In this document: positions 25,168 through 38,059 of the stretch, in pieces | How positions within the stretch are numbered: the first letter of the stretch is position 1 | Layout: each line of letters opens with the position of its first letter | NCBI GenBank assembly: GCA_963070105.1 | Contig: OY718803.1 | Span: forward strand, 9,963,823 to 10,027,822 | Length of the DNA: 64,000 nucleotides | Direction of reading: 5' to 3' | From: Litomosoides sigmodontis | Taxonomy: Eukaryota; Nematoda; Chromadorea; Rhabditida; Onchocercidae | Translations under genes and position numbers: made by a program | Notes under the pieces: model-generated | Told to the model about the DNA's origin: nothing | Seen by the model: the letters and a program-made list of their open reading frames with translations, nothing else | Databases searched by the model: none

Positions 25168-27514
25168 CTAAAATTTGAACTAATTATTCTCAATGCATAA
25201 TGATTCACTAAGATAAACTGAAGGCCTTCGCAATGTAGCAGTAACATTTGATGCTTCACACACTGTTCGGTAATATCTTCATGGGAAATCTTCGAAGAAT
25301 GTTATCGATGAAGACGCATGATGAATGAATGGGCAAGCATCAAACTCTACCCTATTAATCCTACGAAATGAAACTGCCAACCATCACATCTAACACGCTA
25401 ACTTTTCGTTTTAAATTAACAAAAAAAAATCAATACAGATAAAGTAATTAATACTTGTGATGATCAGAGTACTTGGAGAAGTAAGTAAGTATGGTTGGCG
25501 AAAGTGAAAAGTCTTAGTTAGCAATGTGGAAATTATCATTTGAACAGATCGAAGAGATATGACGAAGAGATTAAGTTGAATGAGAGTGGAATGAATGATC
25601 GAAGGGATGTTTTAGGCAGGTAAAAAGATGAGGAAGCTAGACGATTTACAGTATGCAAAAGGGATGAATTAGAAGGCAAGCAATGAGGATAGATAGATTG
25701 ATAAATAAATAGTCATAGCACACATGCAGTAAAAGAATTCAAAGTCTAAGAAAAGAAAAAAAGCGGAGAGAGAGAGGGAGAATGGGAGAGAGGGAGAGAG
25801 AGAGGGGGAAAACATTCTTTGGAAGATATAATAGTGGTTTATGAGAGACGGACAAAATTCCCGGGAAAAATTTCATATAAATGGCGGGAATGTCAACGAA
25901 TTGATTGAAAATTTTGACGATAAACTAATTAACAGATCACTGCTAGCACCACTACTTTTCAGTAGTACCCAAAGACAATTGGGTATTTTGTAGTAGGAAG
26001 AGGGAGAGAGAGAGATAGAGGGAGTTCGATGAAACTTTAAAAGCAAATTAAAATTTTAACGGAAAATTTTTCCCTTCATTTTTGTCTAAGTTGTGAAATA
26101 TCATGTTAGGGATGAAATGAGTGAAAGTGAAGAGTTGAGAAAGGATGATAACGTGAAATGATGGTTAGTTAGCTTCATGTACGTGACGAAAAAGCTGCTG
26201 AAGTACACCGTATGCTTTTGAGAATTTTACAGGTTGAATTCCTTTTTTTTTTCTTTTTGAAATATTTCAATGATGATGTCATCGTGAAATTTAACTGTTT
26301 TATAAATGCATATTGTGTTGATGGAAGTAGTTTGCTGTCTGTGAAATTTAAACGATACACTTTTGCCGAATGGCAATTGTGAAATGATTTAGGTCGCTAG
26401 CAGCTAGCTGTATTACCATAACAATACTTTACTTAAAGATTAAGAAAAAAAATCTCCTAAAAAAGGACTGCCACACTGTACAGTAAAATTTCTAGTATTT
26501 TTTTTTTATTTTTTTAAATAAGAAATTTTGTGCCATTTTTTTTTTAATTTTTGAGATAGTATTTGCATACGTCGATCATGCAAGAGTTTTTTTTATCGCT
26601 TCAACCAAGTAATTACTTTTATTTTTTCGCTGTGTTACTTTTCAAAATGAATATAATCAGTTCAGTTTTGTTATCGGAAATGTGAAATGAAAATTTCATC
26701 GTCCATCATCGATCGATTCATCCATCCATTCCTTTTCAAAAAACTAGACATTGTGATATATGTCAACTTATTGAGTTGAAAGGTCAGCATGACTAAATTT
26801 AGCCATTTAAGAAGAAATTTCGCAAAATTTCTTAAAATTTCAAAAAAAAAAACAGTTGGATGATTTGCAGTTGGATGATTCTCAGAGCAACAACGATCCA
26901 TCTTTTCTTTTTTTTACGCGTTCCTCACAATTCTCAAGAAGCGAACAACAGCGACAGGAATTTGCATACTTTTTTTTTCATATTAAAAAGAAAAGCAGAC
27001 AGTATGATTGTTAAATTGTAGTGAAATTCAAATAATAACAAGGACCAACAATTTATAAAAATTCAAATAGCTATGGAAGATTTGAATTTCTTGAGCGAAA
27101 TGTAAGGACAAAATTTGTGAGGCTAAACACTACTTACCTAGTAGAAATGATCGTCCATAAAATGAAAATGCGACAATATCAGAGTGATTCGTTGGTGCAA
27201 CATTCTATGTGCCTTTTTACCATTACAAACAAAAAGTGCCATGGAGCTAGTCGAGATTTTAAAATATTAACATTTAAAACGAAATTTCAGCGTAAATTTT
27301 GGCTTTGCTAACACTTCACTGTTATCGTTCATTTATCTATTACATTTTTTATCTGTTCAAATTTATCAAACACAAGGAGCAAAAATTGTAAGAAAAAAAA
27401 AAGCTAAATTTCAACGAAACGAATCACTCGTCGTCATCGGCGTGAACTTCAAAACTGACATGAGAAATGGAAGCAGCAAAAATGAAGGGATTATCGAAAA
27501 GGTGTGATCAACAT
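25168..27514. other. Spacer between ZIP copies 1 and 2
   Basis: AT-rich, with GA-rich simple sequence at 25765-25810 and 26000-26022. A minus-strand open stretch near 25230-25330 containing a cysteine and histidines could be an upstream exon of copy 1 (its phase does not join the next exon in my reading). No other gene. Confidence 0.4.
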
Positions 27515-29658
27515 CTAAAGTGATTCGAGTTCTTGTTCAAACCAGCCAATTGTAAACATAATCATAAATCCTATGATGAAGCCGACATTCTGAAGCGACA
27601 GCGTTATGTACCACTCGTCGTTCGTCGATGCCGACTCCTTCTTCAGATGTATCAACTATAAAAAGCTTTCATTTCAAAACATAGAAGTCGGCTAGTTGTC
27701 AATAGTAGACTAACATGCAAATAATTTTAAAGTCATTTCACAAAGGTAGCGTTATAAGGTAAGCCTACTGATAGAAGGAAAAAATTAACGTACCATATCG
27801 AGCCAAGCAACGTACAAAAACATCCCAGCTGTAATGGCAAGCAATATCTCCACAGCATTGTCCACATTGATTGCTGCCAGGCCAACGAACAAACCCGCGT
27901 AAGCGGTTAGAGAAGAAAGAAAATTCAGGAACATAGCTCGTGAAATGGAAAGGCCGGATTCGATTAGGACCGCAAAGTCACCTGAATTTAACAAAAGTAA
28001 GTTGAACAAAATTGAAGCAAAAAAAAAGCTCTAAATGTTTGGATGTTAAATGACTAGAATTCGGAAATCTTATAAAATTGAAATTGCAACCTAATTCGTG
28101 TGGCAGCTCATGACATGCGACAGCTACGCTAGTCGCTATGCCAACTTGATTTGAGATAGCGAAACTTGCGCCAACAGTAATCCCATCGATGAAATTATGA
28201 ATTGCGTCACCGAAAATGATCACAAATGCGGCACTGTTAAGGCCGCACATTACTACTGGTTCATCCGCAATACCATTACGCATACCGTGATGACCGTCTT
28301 CAATGCTGTGCCCGCTTCCACTTTAATGTTTTTCAAATTTAGTTTTTCTGTTTCTAACAAGAGTGCCTTTGTATGGGGATAAAGAAAATTGAAGAAATCG
28401 GCGTGGAGAAAGGAACGTCTGAATTTTAAAAATTACTTGAATTTGAATTCCCTTTTGCTAGCACTGCGATTTTGTCCGAAATTTTGATAAACTATTTTAG
28501 TTACAACCCGATCAATCATACTCTACTAAAATTTTTTCTAATTTTTCATGATAGCTGTCACTAGCATTATGTTCACTTTTAAGAGCATTATGAATAATTA
28601 TAACAAACAAATAATTATCTCTTACACTTGGCAGCTTGCCCAACCATTTTGCGGTGAAGCAGACGTCTTCCTCACTTTTGAAATTTTCTGAAATTATTCC
28701 ATCAAATTTACCGGTTATATTAGAATTGATATTTTAGCAGCAAGATTTCCACTCTAACTTACACTTTTTCTCTTCCAAATTGGTAAAGCGCTGATGAACT
28801 CTACCATATAGAGAAGGTAAACAGCGCCAATTACAGCTGTCATTTTAAGCAACATTGAATGATCATCAGAGCCTAACATTTCATCGAATTCCTATAAGCA
28901 TTCCAATACATTGGCTATTGCTTTGCAAAGAGTGAAATAGTCGAAGCAATCAATAAAATTGCTAGGAATTTTCCAAAAAATATTTTTGATTTAACCGCCA
29001 AAACTATTTTAATAAAAGTGTTGAAAGTTTTAACACCTAAAGCATCTGAAAGCAACCTCATGATCGTGATGATGATGATCGTGATGGTCGGTGTGATTCG
29101 ATTGATTGTGTCCAATTTCGAATTCACTGTCATCGTGATGATGATGATGATGATGATGGTTGCGATGTGTATGATCGTGCACTCCGACTACCTTAATTAC
29201 TGGGGGTGAAAGCACTGCTAACTTTGCTAAATTAAACATCTCATGACCATTGAAATTTCACTGACTGCTGCCTTGACCATTAGATGCATACATCTAATGG
29301 TCAAAGCAGCAGTTACATTCCTACCATCTCAGTAGTAGCAGTGACCGACACATCAAGCATCAAGGGAAGAGGTACCTGTGGTAGAATGTGAAGCAAAGCA
29401 TCTGAGCTCAATGTTGCAGCAGCTAAAGCGATGAACACTTGCATCCATCTGTTCCGCCATTTACCTTTGATGACTGGCAGAAATACAAGGCCCGTCAGTG
29501 ACAGCAGCGATATCACGGTGATCGACGTGGTGCCGTAGAGGAGAGCTGGAATTTGCGGAATTTTTCTTGCTAAAAGGGAAATTCGCAAATTTCACCTAAA
29601 ATGCATGAAAGTGAAGACGCGTACATTCAGGCTTGAAAACACTTCCATCACTGTCCAT
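27515..29658 (-). pseudogene. ZIP zinc transporter, copy 2, probably out of frame
   Basis: Same exon order as copy 1: 29658-29625, 29569-29376, 29191-29057, 28891-28763, 28688-28626, 28418-28091, 27981-27794, 27655-27515. Signature motifs HNFIDG and [10 protein letters not shown] are present and the last exon is open to its stop with several substitutions relative to copy 1. The histidine exon is only 45 codons and its donor is a normal GT. The fifth exon is 63 bases here against 62 in copy 1, and I find no donor/acceptor combination that carries the frame from it into the HNFIDG exon: the straightforward reading meets a TAA just before that motif. Either the copy is broken or an exon border is different from what I infer. 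Confidence 0.65.
29265..29312. repeat. Hairpin in ZIP copy 2 intron
   Basis: Arms of 22 bases (29265-29286 and 29291-29312) are reverse complements with a single mismatch and a four-base loop (cata). It lies in the intron between the first membrane-span exon and the histidine exon. The same element is in copy 3. Confidence 0.9.
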
Positions 29659-29663
29659 GACTG

Positions 29664-29673
29664 TTTGTTGTCG

Positions 29674-29705
<32 letters not shown>

Positions 29706-29755
29706 GCTGTTGTTGTTGTTGTTGATGTTGATGATGATGATGACGGTGATGATGA
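29664..29755 (-). repeat. CAA/CAT triplet repeat upstream of ZIP copy 2 start
   Basis: On the minus strand the run reads CAT and CAC codons followed by about 19 CAA/CAG codons, ending a few codons before the ATG of copy 2 and in frame with it. If the first exon extends upstream, it would add a His-Gln tract to the N terminus. Copy 1 has only three CAA at this place. Confidence 0.85.
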
Positions 29756-29963
29756 CGATGGTAATCGACCAGGAAGTGCGGTGGTAGCAAAGTATGATTT
29801 GGAGGAAAAGTGAATGAATGCAAGCAACAACAGCGGTGGAGAAGAGTTTGAAAGCACAGGCACACGCCTCGTCAACGGTCGCAAAATGGGAGACCTAAAT
29901 TTTTTTTGAATAATTAATTAGCGATGCTCAGTGATAGGCCCGGCAATCAAACAACCTGACAAT

Positions 29964-29988
29964 CTGTGTGTGTGTGTGTGTGTGTGTG
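29964..29988. repeat. (GT)n microsatellite at a duplication border
   Basis: Twelve or so GT units mark the point where similarity between the flanks of ZIP copies 2 and 3 stops. Confidence 0.85.
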
Positions 29989-29989
29989 C

Positions 29990-30838
29990 CGTGATAGACG
30001 CCGTTTGTACAACGACATTTGTTGCGTTAGGCATGCACAGAGACGCTCTGTTCGGTAGTAGCACTTTTGTAGGCATGCACGAATCGATGTGCAAATCCAC
30101 CTACGATGCTATTGCGTGACTATCGACGTCAAACACACATTACGTGAACACATTGAGCAAATATTAAGGGTTTTCACCGCAAGCACATTTGAAGCCTTAG
30201 CATATGACACGTCAAACAGCTGCCGCCTCCAGCTCCTGCATCTGTTGCATCGAACAACTTTTAATTATTTCATTCGAAATGTAGCAATCAGTGCTAACAT
30301 TTACACTGTTAGCTTTAGCATAAGTAGCAAAAATTTTAATTTCCGTACAATTAATTTGTACAAATGTGAGCAAAATTTCATGGCAAATTTAGGATGGAAA
30401 TTTAGATTCATAAATTTAGAATTTATTCCTTAGAATTCTTTCTTGTCCATTTAATTTTTAAATTTAAAATTTTCGTACCATCTGAGAAGCAACCTTAAAC
30501 AGCCATTCCGTTCCTTCTCTCACTCCCTTTCTCTAGTAGCAGAAAGAGTGTTAGCTCTCACACTATATATTAATTGAACTGAAATTTTAATTAAAAAACG
30601 ATAATAATAGCATTGCGATGAAATGATAGCAAAATTATTTTCATTCATAAAATTTTCACAATTCACCTCTTCCCCCTTTTTTTTTTTTTATTCAACAAAT
30701 TTCATTGAAGTAATAATTGTTTTTTTTCCATCGCTCGCCGTTTGCTTCATCTTCAATAATAAAACAGGTTTTGAAAGCAAATTTCCCTGCTCGCTTCTTT
30801 TGTTACCCTCAGTTTTTGCTTTTTATTCTAGAAAATGG

Positions 30839-30871
<33 letters not shown>

Positions 30872-31770
30872 GAAAGAGAAAGAGGTCGGAAAAGGAAAAG
30901 TAATTTTGAAAGTAATAGAGAAAAAAATTTACAGGAAGGATGAACTCAATAATGAAATTACTGCTTTTTTTTTCCTTTTCAGTTTCCAGAAAGCAAAGAA
31001 CGACACTGAAATTCCAAGTGAGCGATTGCATTTGCTATGAATAAAATAATAAAATGTAAAAAAAAAAAAAAAAAGGAGGGGAATACGTAACCTTTTAGTT
31101 AACCGTTCAGTACCGTTGCTGCTTTGTTGTCTTACATCAATTTTTCTTCTTCCACGCAAATAACTTCTGCAACTGTGATAATCTGATTGATTGATTGATT
31201 GATTGGTAAGTGCGTTCGAAGCAAGTAAGTAGCAATGCATTTACTTATGCCTATTACAATAATTACGGTAAACTGATTGATTGATTGATTGATTGATCGA
31301 TCGATCGATTGATGATTTTGTTTGAAGTAAGTAAGCAGTTTATGCCAAGGAAAAATTATCAAATTTTTGAAAAAATCAATTTTTTCTTCGTCTAGCATAA
31401 ATTTCTCTTTGCACCAAAAACTGTTCAGCAATCAACGACTGCCAATAATCGCATAAAATTCAAAAATTAACTGATGTTTAAAAATTGTTAAATAATAGTA
31501 ATTTTCTGAGATCTAGAATTTAAAGATCGTATTAAAAATGAAAAACCTCAAAATTATCTAAATATCCACAATACAAATACACTGTCTTTCTCAATGTGGA
31601 ATACAAGTTTTTCCCCGCAGACAGCTAGCAATTTCAATTTAAAAATAAAAAAATCAAAAAGAATAACTTTTCAACTTTAAATGGATTTACAAAGTCAACC
31701 GCTTTGCTAGCACCCACTTATTTCAATTATGACAGTTTGACTGTAAAAAAAACAAATAATAATAACAATA
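29990..31770. other. Non-coding with simple repeats
   Basis: GA microsatellite at 30839-30872, gattgatt tetranucleotide runs at 31181-31206 and 31274-31311, poly(A) at 31059-31074. The 114-codon frame at 30089-30433 starts in the GC-richer flank but has no recognisable domain; I do not call it. Confidence 0.45.
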
Positions 31771-31771
31771 A

Positions 31772-33573
<1,802 letters not shown>

Positions 33574-33589
33574 TAGTAATAATAACAAT

Positions 33590-35640
33590 AAAATTTACAC
33601 ATATCGATAATTAATTAGTAAAACGATACATTATATCAGCGAATTCATTTCCACGAAATTCCCTGTGTGCAATTGAATTGAATAATAATAGTAATTAATT
33701 CGCCAATGTTACTGTTACAAAAGATTAGTTAACGGTAATAGTAATGTCATCGATGCAGCAAATTTTCCTCTTTCATCCATTCTTTAACATTTATTGTCAG
33801 TTTTTCTTTTTTTTTTTAAAATTCCATCGAAGCTATCGTTTCGACTGGAAGCAATCAGGCAGTAACAAATAATAGCACAGTGGAAGGAATAAAATTTTGA
33901 GGAAAAGAAGCTTTTTGAGAAAACAAAAAAAGGCAGTAAGCTTTGCGAGGATCGGCGATTTTTCAGTAAGTTTGATTTGCATGCGCTTTGTTGCTTATAG
34001 GAAAGAAAATTGTTGAAATACAAAATTAATTCGATGAAGAGGAGGAGAATGAAATAATGATAATTAATAATGGCAACAATCATAAATTGCCGAAGTAATC
34101 GGTCAGTGATTTTAGTTGAAGCACCAATCATATATCATTGAAAACATTGAATTGATAGAAAAGAGATTAACTGTATACAGTGAAAGAGAGAGAGAGAGAG
34201 AGAGAAAAAGGGAGAGGGAGGGTGAGAGAGGGAAAAAAATTTTTTAAATTTAATTAAGCATAACACCGGATTGTTCGCATCAAAGCAAACAAAGTGAACA
34301 ATAAAAGTTAGTTGAATGAAACCTGAAAGATTTTTTCTTAGCTATTACATTTCAAATAATTGAATAAATAATAATAATTTGAACGCTTGCGAAGAGGGAA
34401 ATGTGCAATGTGAGTGAAGCTAATTTTAGAAATTTTCCACACGAAAAATGATTAATCACATTTGGAAATGCTAATCACAAAAAGTAAATTTGAAAAGAGG
34501 GAAATAAATAGTAAGTTTCTGATTTTGGAACTTTCAAATGCAATTAATCGCATTGCGAAACATTTGATAGTAAAATGAAAGAGGGAGGGAGGGCCTGAAT
34601 AAAAATTAGTTAAAATGAAAGTGGAAATGTAAAGCGCGGTTGGTTGTTGAGCATCATGGATGAATGAAAATTTACACATACAAATTTAATAAATTAATTT
34701 CGCTGATCCAATTAATTGATGCAACTAATTCACTTCATTTCAGGTCAAAAATTTCAATATTAATTTTTCATGAAACTTGTTCCTGTCGCACAAATAAGTA
34801 TTAAATTGGCAATATTGTAACAAAGAAATCTTTATAATTTACAAATATTCTGATGTAATTTAATGCAATTGGCAAATGGACAAATATTAGAAAATTTTTC
34901 CATTCATTTATTTGTTGTTATTTAAATTTTATGCATTTGCAATTATCACTGATAACTGGTGTGATGACGTTTTCCCTCATGCATTTCATCGAAATGCAGA
35001 ATTTCAGTACACACACATTGTATTGCAATCATTTAATAATAGTTATTAATAACTACAACAATAATAACAGTAATAACTAATAACGATAATACTAATAGCA
35101 ATAATAATGATAATTACAAAAATATGCTAATTAAAAGAAAAGCACTGAAATTAGGAAAAAAAGAGACACTGAAATTAGAAGCAAAAGATGTGCTAATTGA
35201 ACAATTAACAAACAAAAAAAAAAGAAAAAAAAATGTTTTTCTTTGAGTGAAAGAAAAATTTTATTTGACAAAAGAAAATTTTTGCAAATAAATGAGGGAG
35301 AGAGAGAGAAAGAGAGTGTCGGATGGTTTCAGAGGGGATTTTTTTTTTTTTGTTTTGCAGCCGATAGTTTAATACAATAGGTATTGTGAAATACAGTCGT
35401 CCATTCTCGCAGTGCTTGCTTGCTTGCTTACCTAGACAGTGCGTGTTTTCGTTACTTGCAAAATAATTGAACGTTCGATCATCAAACTCTCTTACCTTTC
35501 CTTCCAATACAAATAATGAAAATACAAGAAGTTATGTTTGTTCAATTTAAAAGTTAAAGTTAAAGTTAAAGTTACCATTGTTGATAATAAATACTGCTTG
35601 TGTGTGTGTTGGTGTTGCGGTGTGATGCTAATACAAGAAA
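33590..35640. other. AT-rich intergenic DNA
   Basis: GA microsatellite at 34180-34206, a gaaattagg... direct repeat near 35146-35178, GA run at 35294-35320, three copies of agttaa at 35551-35573. No gene supported. Confidence 0.45.
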
Positions 35641-36000
35641 GAGTATATTTGATATTTGCAAAAATTCGCATTTATACCTAAACTTTTTTTCATAAATTTT
35701 TGTTTAAAGGAAAAGGCCTAAAATATTAATCGATCAAATTTTCTTTGTACTCAATTTCTTTCACTTTTTTTTTCGTTTTCTTTGTTCCTAAGCAAATATT
35801 ACAACAATGAAGTAACTGGTTGTGGTGGAAGGCATGTTTGCTTAAAGCCAACACCATTAGGGGCCTTTTTTGCGCGGAAAAACAAGAGGAAGAGAGAGGG
35901 AGAGGGAGAGCGGAAGAAACGGTGAAATTTCAAATCTTTTATTTTCAAAGAAGAAAAGAGAAGCTTTCTAATTTCAATATTACATCGCCGTGAGTGGAGG
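35641..36000. repeat. Direct repeat R1, left copy
   Basis: About 350 bases (from ttcgcatttatacc to the GA-rich run and the agaagaaaagagaagc word) recur at 37627-37985 with small differences. The two copies enclose ZIP copy 3. The repeat contains no recognisable coding sequence. Confidence 0.9.
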
Positions 36001-36008
36001 CGAAAAAA

Positions 36009-36010
<2 letters not shown>

Positions 36011-36075
<65 letters not shown>
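36011..36075. repeat. (CA)n microsatellite
   Basis: About 32 CA units, interrupting the R1 repeat: the right R1 copy lacks it. Confidence 0.97.
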
Positions 36076-36078
<3 letters not shown>

Positions 36079-36200
36079 AAAGCTCACAGTATTTCTTTTT
36101 ATACCAAAAAAAAAGAGAGTGAAAAACTTTGAAAAATTTTATAAAATTATGAAAATTTCTAGCTTTTCTAAGAGGAAAAAAAGCGATTCATTTCTGTGTG

Positions 36201-36404
36201 ACATGTGAGATTATATGATTTATTCGGATGTAATCGTTATTTTTGTTGCACCCAATCGGACCACTACCGCTGTTATGTGATTACCCAAGCACTTTTTTTT
36301 ATGAAAATTTCTGCACTATTTATTTTTTTTTATATTTATTACGAATTTCTTTCAACCGTTATGTGTCGGAGCCAAAGCAACATCATGATTTTTATCGTCT
36401 AATT
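36201..36404. repeat. Dispersed repeat, copy near ZIP copy 3
   Basis: About 204 bases, starting acatgt and containing tatgatttattcgg, ctttcaaccgttatgtgtc and catcatgatttttatc, match 52327-52530 beyond the Arp3 gene in the same orientation, with scattered substitutions and small indels. Confidence 0.88.
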
Positions 36405-36565
36405 TAGCATTCCAATACATTGGCTATTGCTTTGCAAAGAGCGAAATAGTTGAAGCAATTAATAAAATTGTTAGAAATTTTCCAAAAAATATTTTCCATT
36501 TAACTGCTACAACTATTTCAATAAAAGTGTTGGAAGTTTTAACACTTCAAGCATCTGAATGCAAC

Positions 36566-37320
36566 CTAATGATCGTGATGATGATGATCGTGATGATGAT
36601 CGTGATGATGATCATCGTGATGATGATCGTGATGATGATCATCGTGATGATGATCGTGATGATGGTGATCGTGATGGTCGGTGTGATTCGATTGATTGTG
36701 TCCAATTTCGAATTTACTGTCATGATGATGATGATGATGATCGTGATGGTCGGTGTGATTCGATTGATTGTGTCCAATTTCGAATTCACTGTCATCGTGA
36801 TGATGATGATGATGATGATGGTTGCGATGTGTATGATCGTGCACTCCGACTACCTTAATTACTGGGGGTGAAAGCATTGCTAACTTTGCTAAATTAAACA
36901 TCTCATGACCATTGAAATTTCACTGACTGCTGCCTTGACCATTAGATGCATACATCTAATGGTCAAAGCAGCAGTTACATTCCTACCATCTCAGTAGTAG
37001 CAGTGACCGACACATCAAGCATCAAGGGAAGAGGTACCTGTGGTAGAATGTGAAGCAAAGCATCTGAGCTCAATGTTGCAGCAGCTAAAGCGATGAACAC
37101 TTGCATCCATCTGTTCCGCCATTTACCTTTGATGACTGGCAGAAATACAAGGCCCGTCAGTGACAGCAGCGATATCACGGTGATCGACGTGGTGCCGTAG
37201 AGGAGAGCTGGAATTTGCGGAATTTTTCTTGCTAAAAGGGAAATTCGCAAATTTCACCTAAAATGCATGAAAGTGAAGACGCGTACATTCAGGCTTGAAA
37301 ACACTTCCATCACTGTCCAT
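36566..37320 (-). pseudogene. ZIP zinc transporter, copy 3, 5' half only
   Basis: Exons 37320-37287, 37231-37038 and 36853-36566 match the first three exons of copy 2 almost base for base, including the intron hairpin (36927-36974). The histidine exon is 96 codons, longer than in copy 2, and its last codon before the donor is TAG, so translation would stop there. Similarity to copy 2 ends at about 36407, just 14 bases short of the next exon, where a dispersed repeat begins. The membrane spans 4 and 5 that bind metal are absent. It could at most encode a short protein with one or two membrane spans and a histidine-rich end. Confidence 0.8.
36927..36974. repeat. Hairpin in ZIP copy 3 intron
   Basis: Identical in arms and loop to the element in copy 2 (22-base arms, loop cata, one mismatch). 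Confidence 0.9.
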
Positions 37321-37325
37321 GACTG

Positions 37326-37326
37326 T

Positions 37327-37367
<41 letters not shown>

Positions 37368-37385
37368 GATGATGATGATGATGAC
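37326..37385 (-). repeat. CAA/CAT triplet repeat upstream of ZIP copy 3
   Basis: Shorter version of the copy 2 tract: about 14 CAA codons preceded by CAT/CAC codons on the minus strand, in frame with the ATG at 37320. Confidence 0.85.
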
Positions 37386-37626
37386 GGTGATGATGACGAT
37401 GGTAATCGACCAGGAAGTGCGGTGGTAGCAAAGTATGATTTGGAGGAAAAGTGAATGAATGCAAGCAACAACAGCAGCGGTGGAGAAGAGTTTGAAAGCA
37501 CAGGCACACGCCTCGTCAGCGGTCGCAAAATGGGAGACCTAAATTTTTTTTGAATAATTAATTAGCGATGCTCAGTGATAGGCCCGGCAATCAAACAACC
37601 TGACAATCTGTGTGTGTGTGTGTGTA

Positions 37627-37985
37627 CATTTGCAAGAATTCGCATTTATACCTTAACTTTTTTTTTTCTTAAATTTTTGTTTAAAGGAAAAGGCCTAAAA
37701 TATTAATCGATCAAATTTTTTTTGTACTCAATTTCTTTCACTTTTTTTTCCTTTTCTTTGTTCCTAAGCAAATATTACAACAATGAAGTAATAACTGGTT
37801 GTGGTGGAAGGCATGTTTGCTTAAAGCCAACAACATTAGGGGCCTTTTTTGCATGGAAAAACGAGAGGAAGAGAGAGGGAGAGGGAGAGGGAGAGCGGAA
37901 GGAACGGTGAAATTTCAAATGTTTTATTTTCAAAGAAGAAAAGAGAAGCAAACTTTGCAAATTTCTAGCTTTTCCAAGGGGAAAA
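37627..37985. repeat. Direct repeat R1, right copy
   Basis: Matches 35641-36000 and extends to the ctagcttttccaaggg word also found after the CA array of the left copy (36160-36175). It starts immediately after a GT run that ends the ZIP copy 3 flank. Confidence 0.9.
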
Positions 37986-38009
37986 AAAGCGATTAATTTC
38001 TGTGTGATA

Positions 38010-38058
38010 GTTAATTCAAACTGTTTTTCATTCCTTGTAAAACAGTTTGAAGAATTAA
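38010..38058. repeat. Imperfect hairpin
   Basis: gttaattcaaactgtttt at 38010-38027 pairs with aaaacagtttgaagaattaac at 38038-38058, with a three-base bulge and a ten-base loop. Confidence 0.75.
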
Positions 38059-38059
38059 C

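Noticed and set aside
30089..30433. 114-codon plus-strand frame
   Set aside because: No conserved motif, no codon bias different from the background, and no splice partner.
36559..36858. Asp/Arg-rich and Met/Ile-rich plus-strand frames over the ZIP histidine exon
   Set aside because: They are shadows of CAT/CAC codons read on the other strand.
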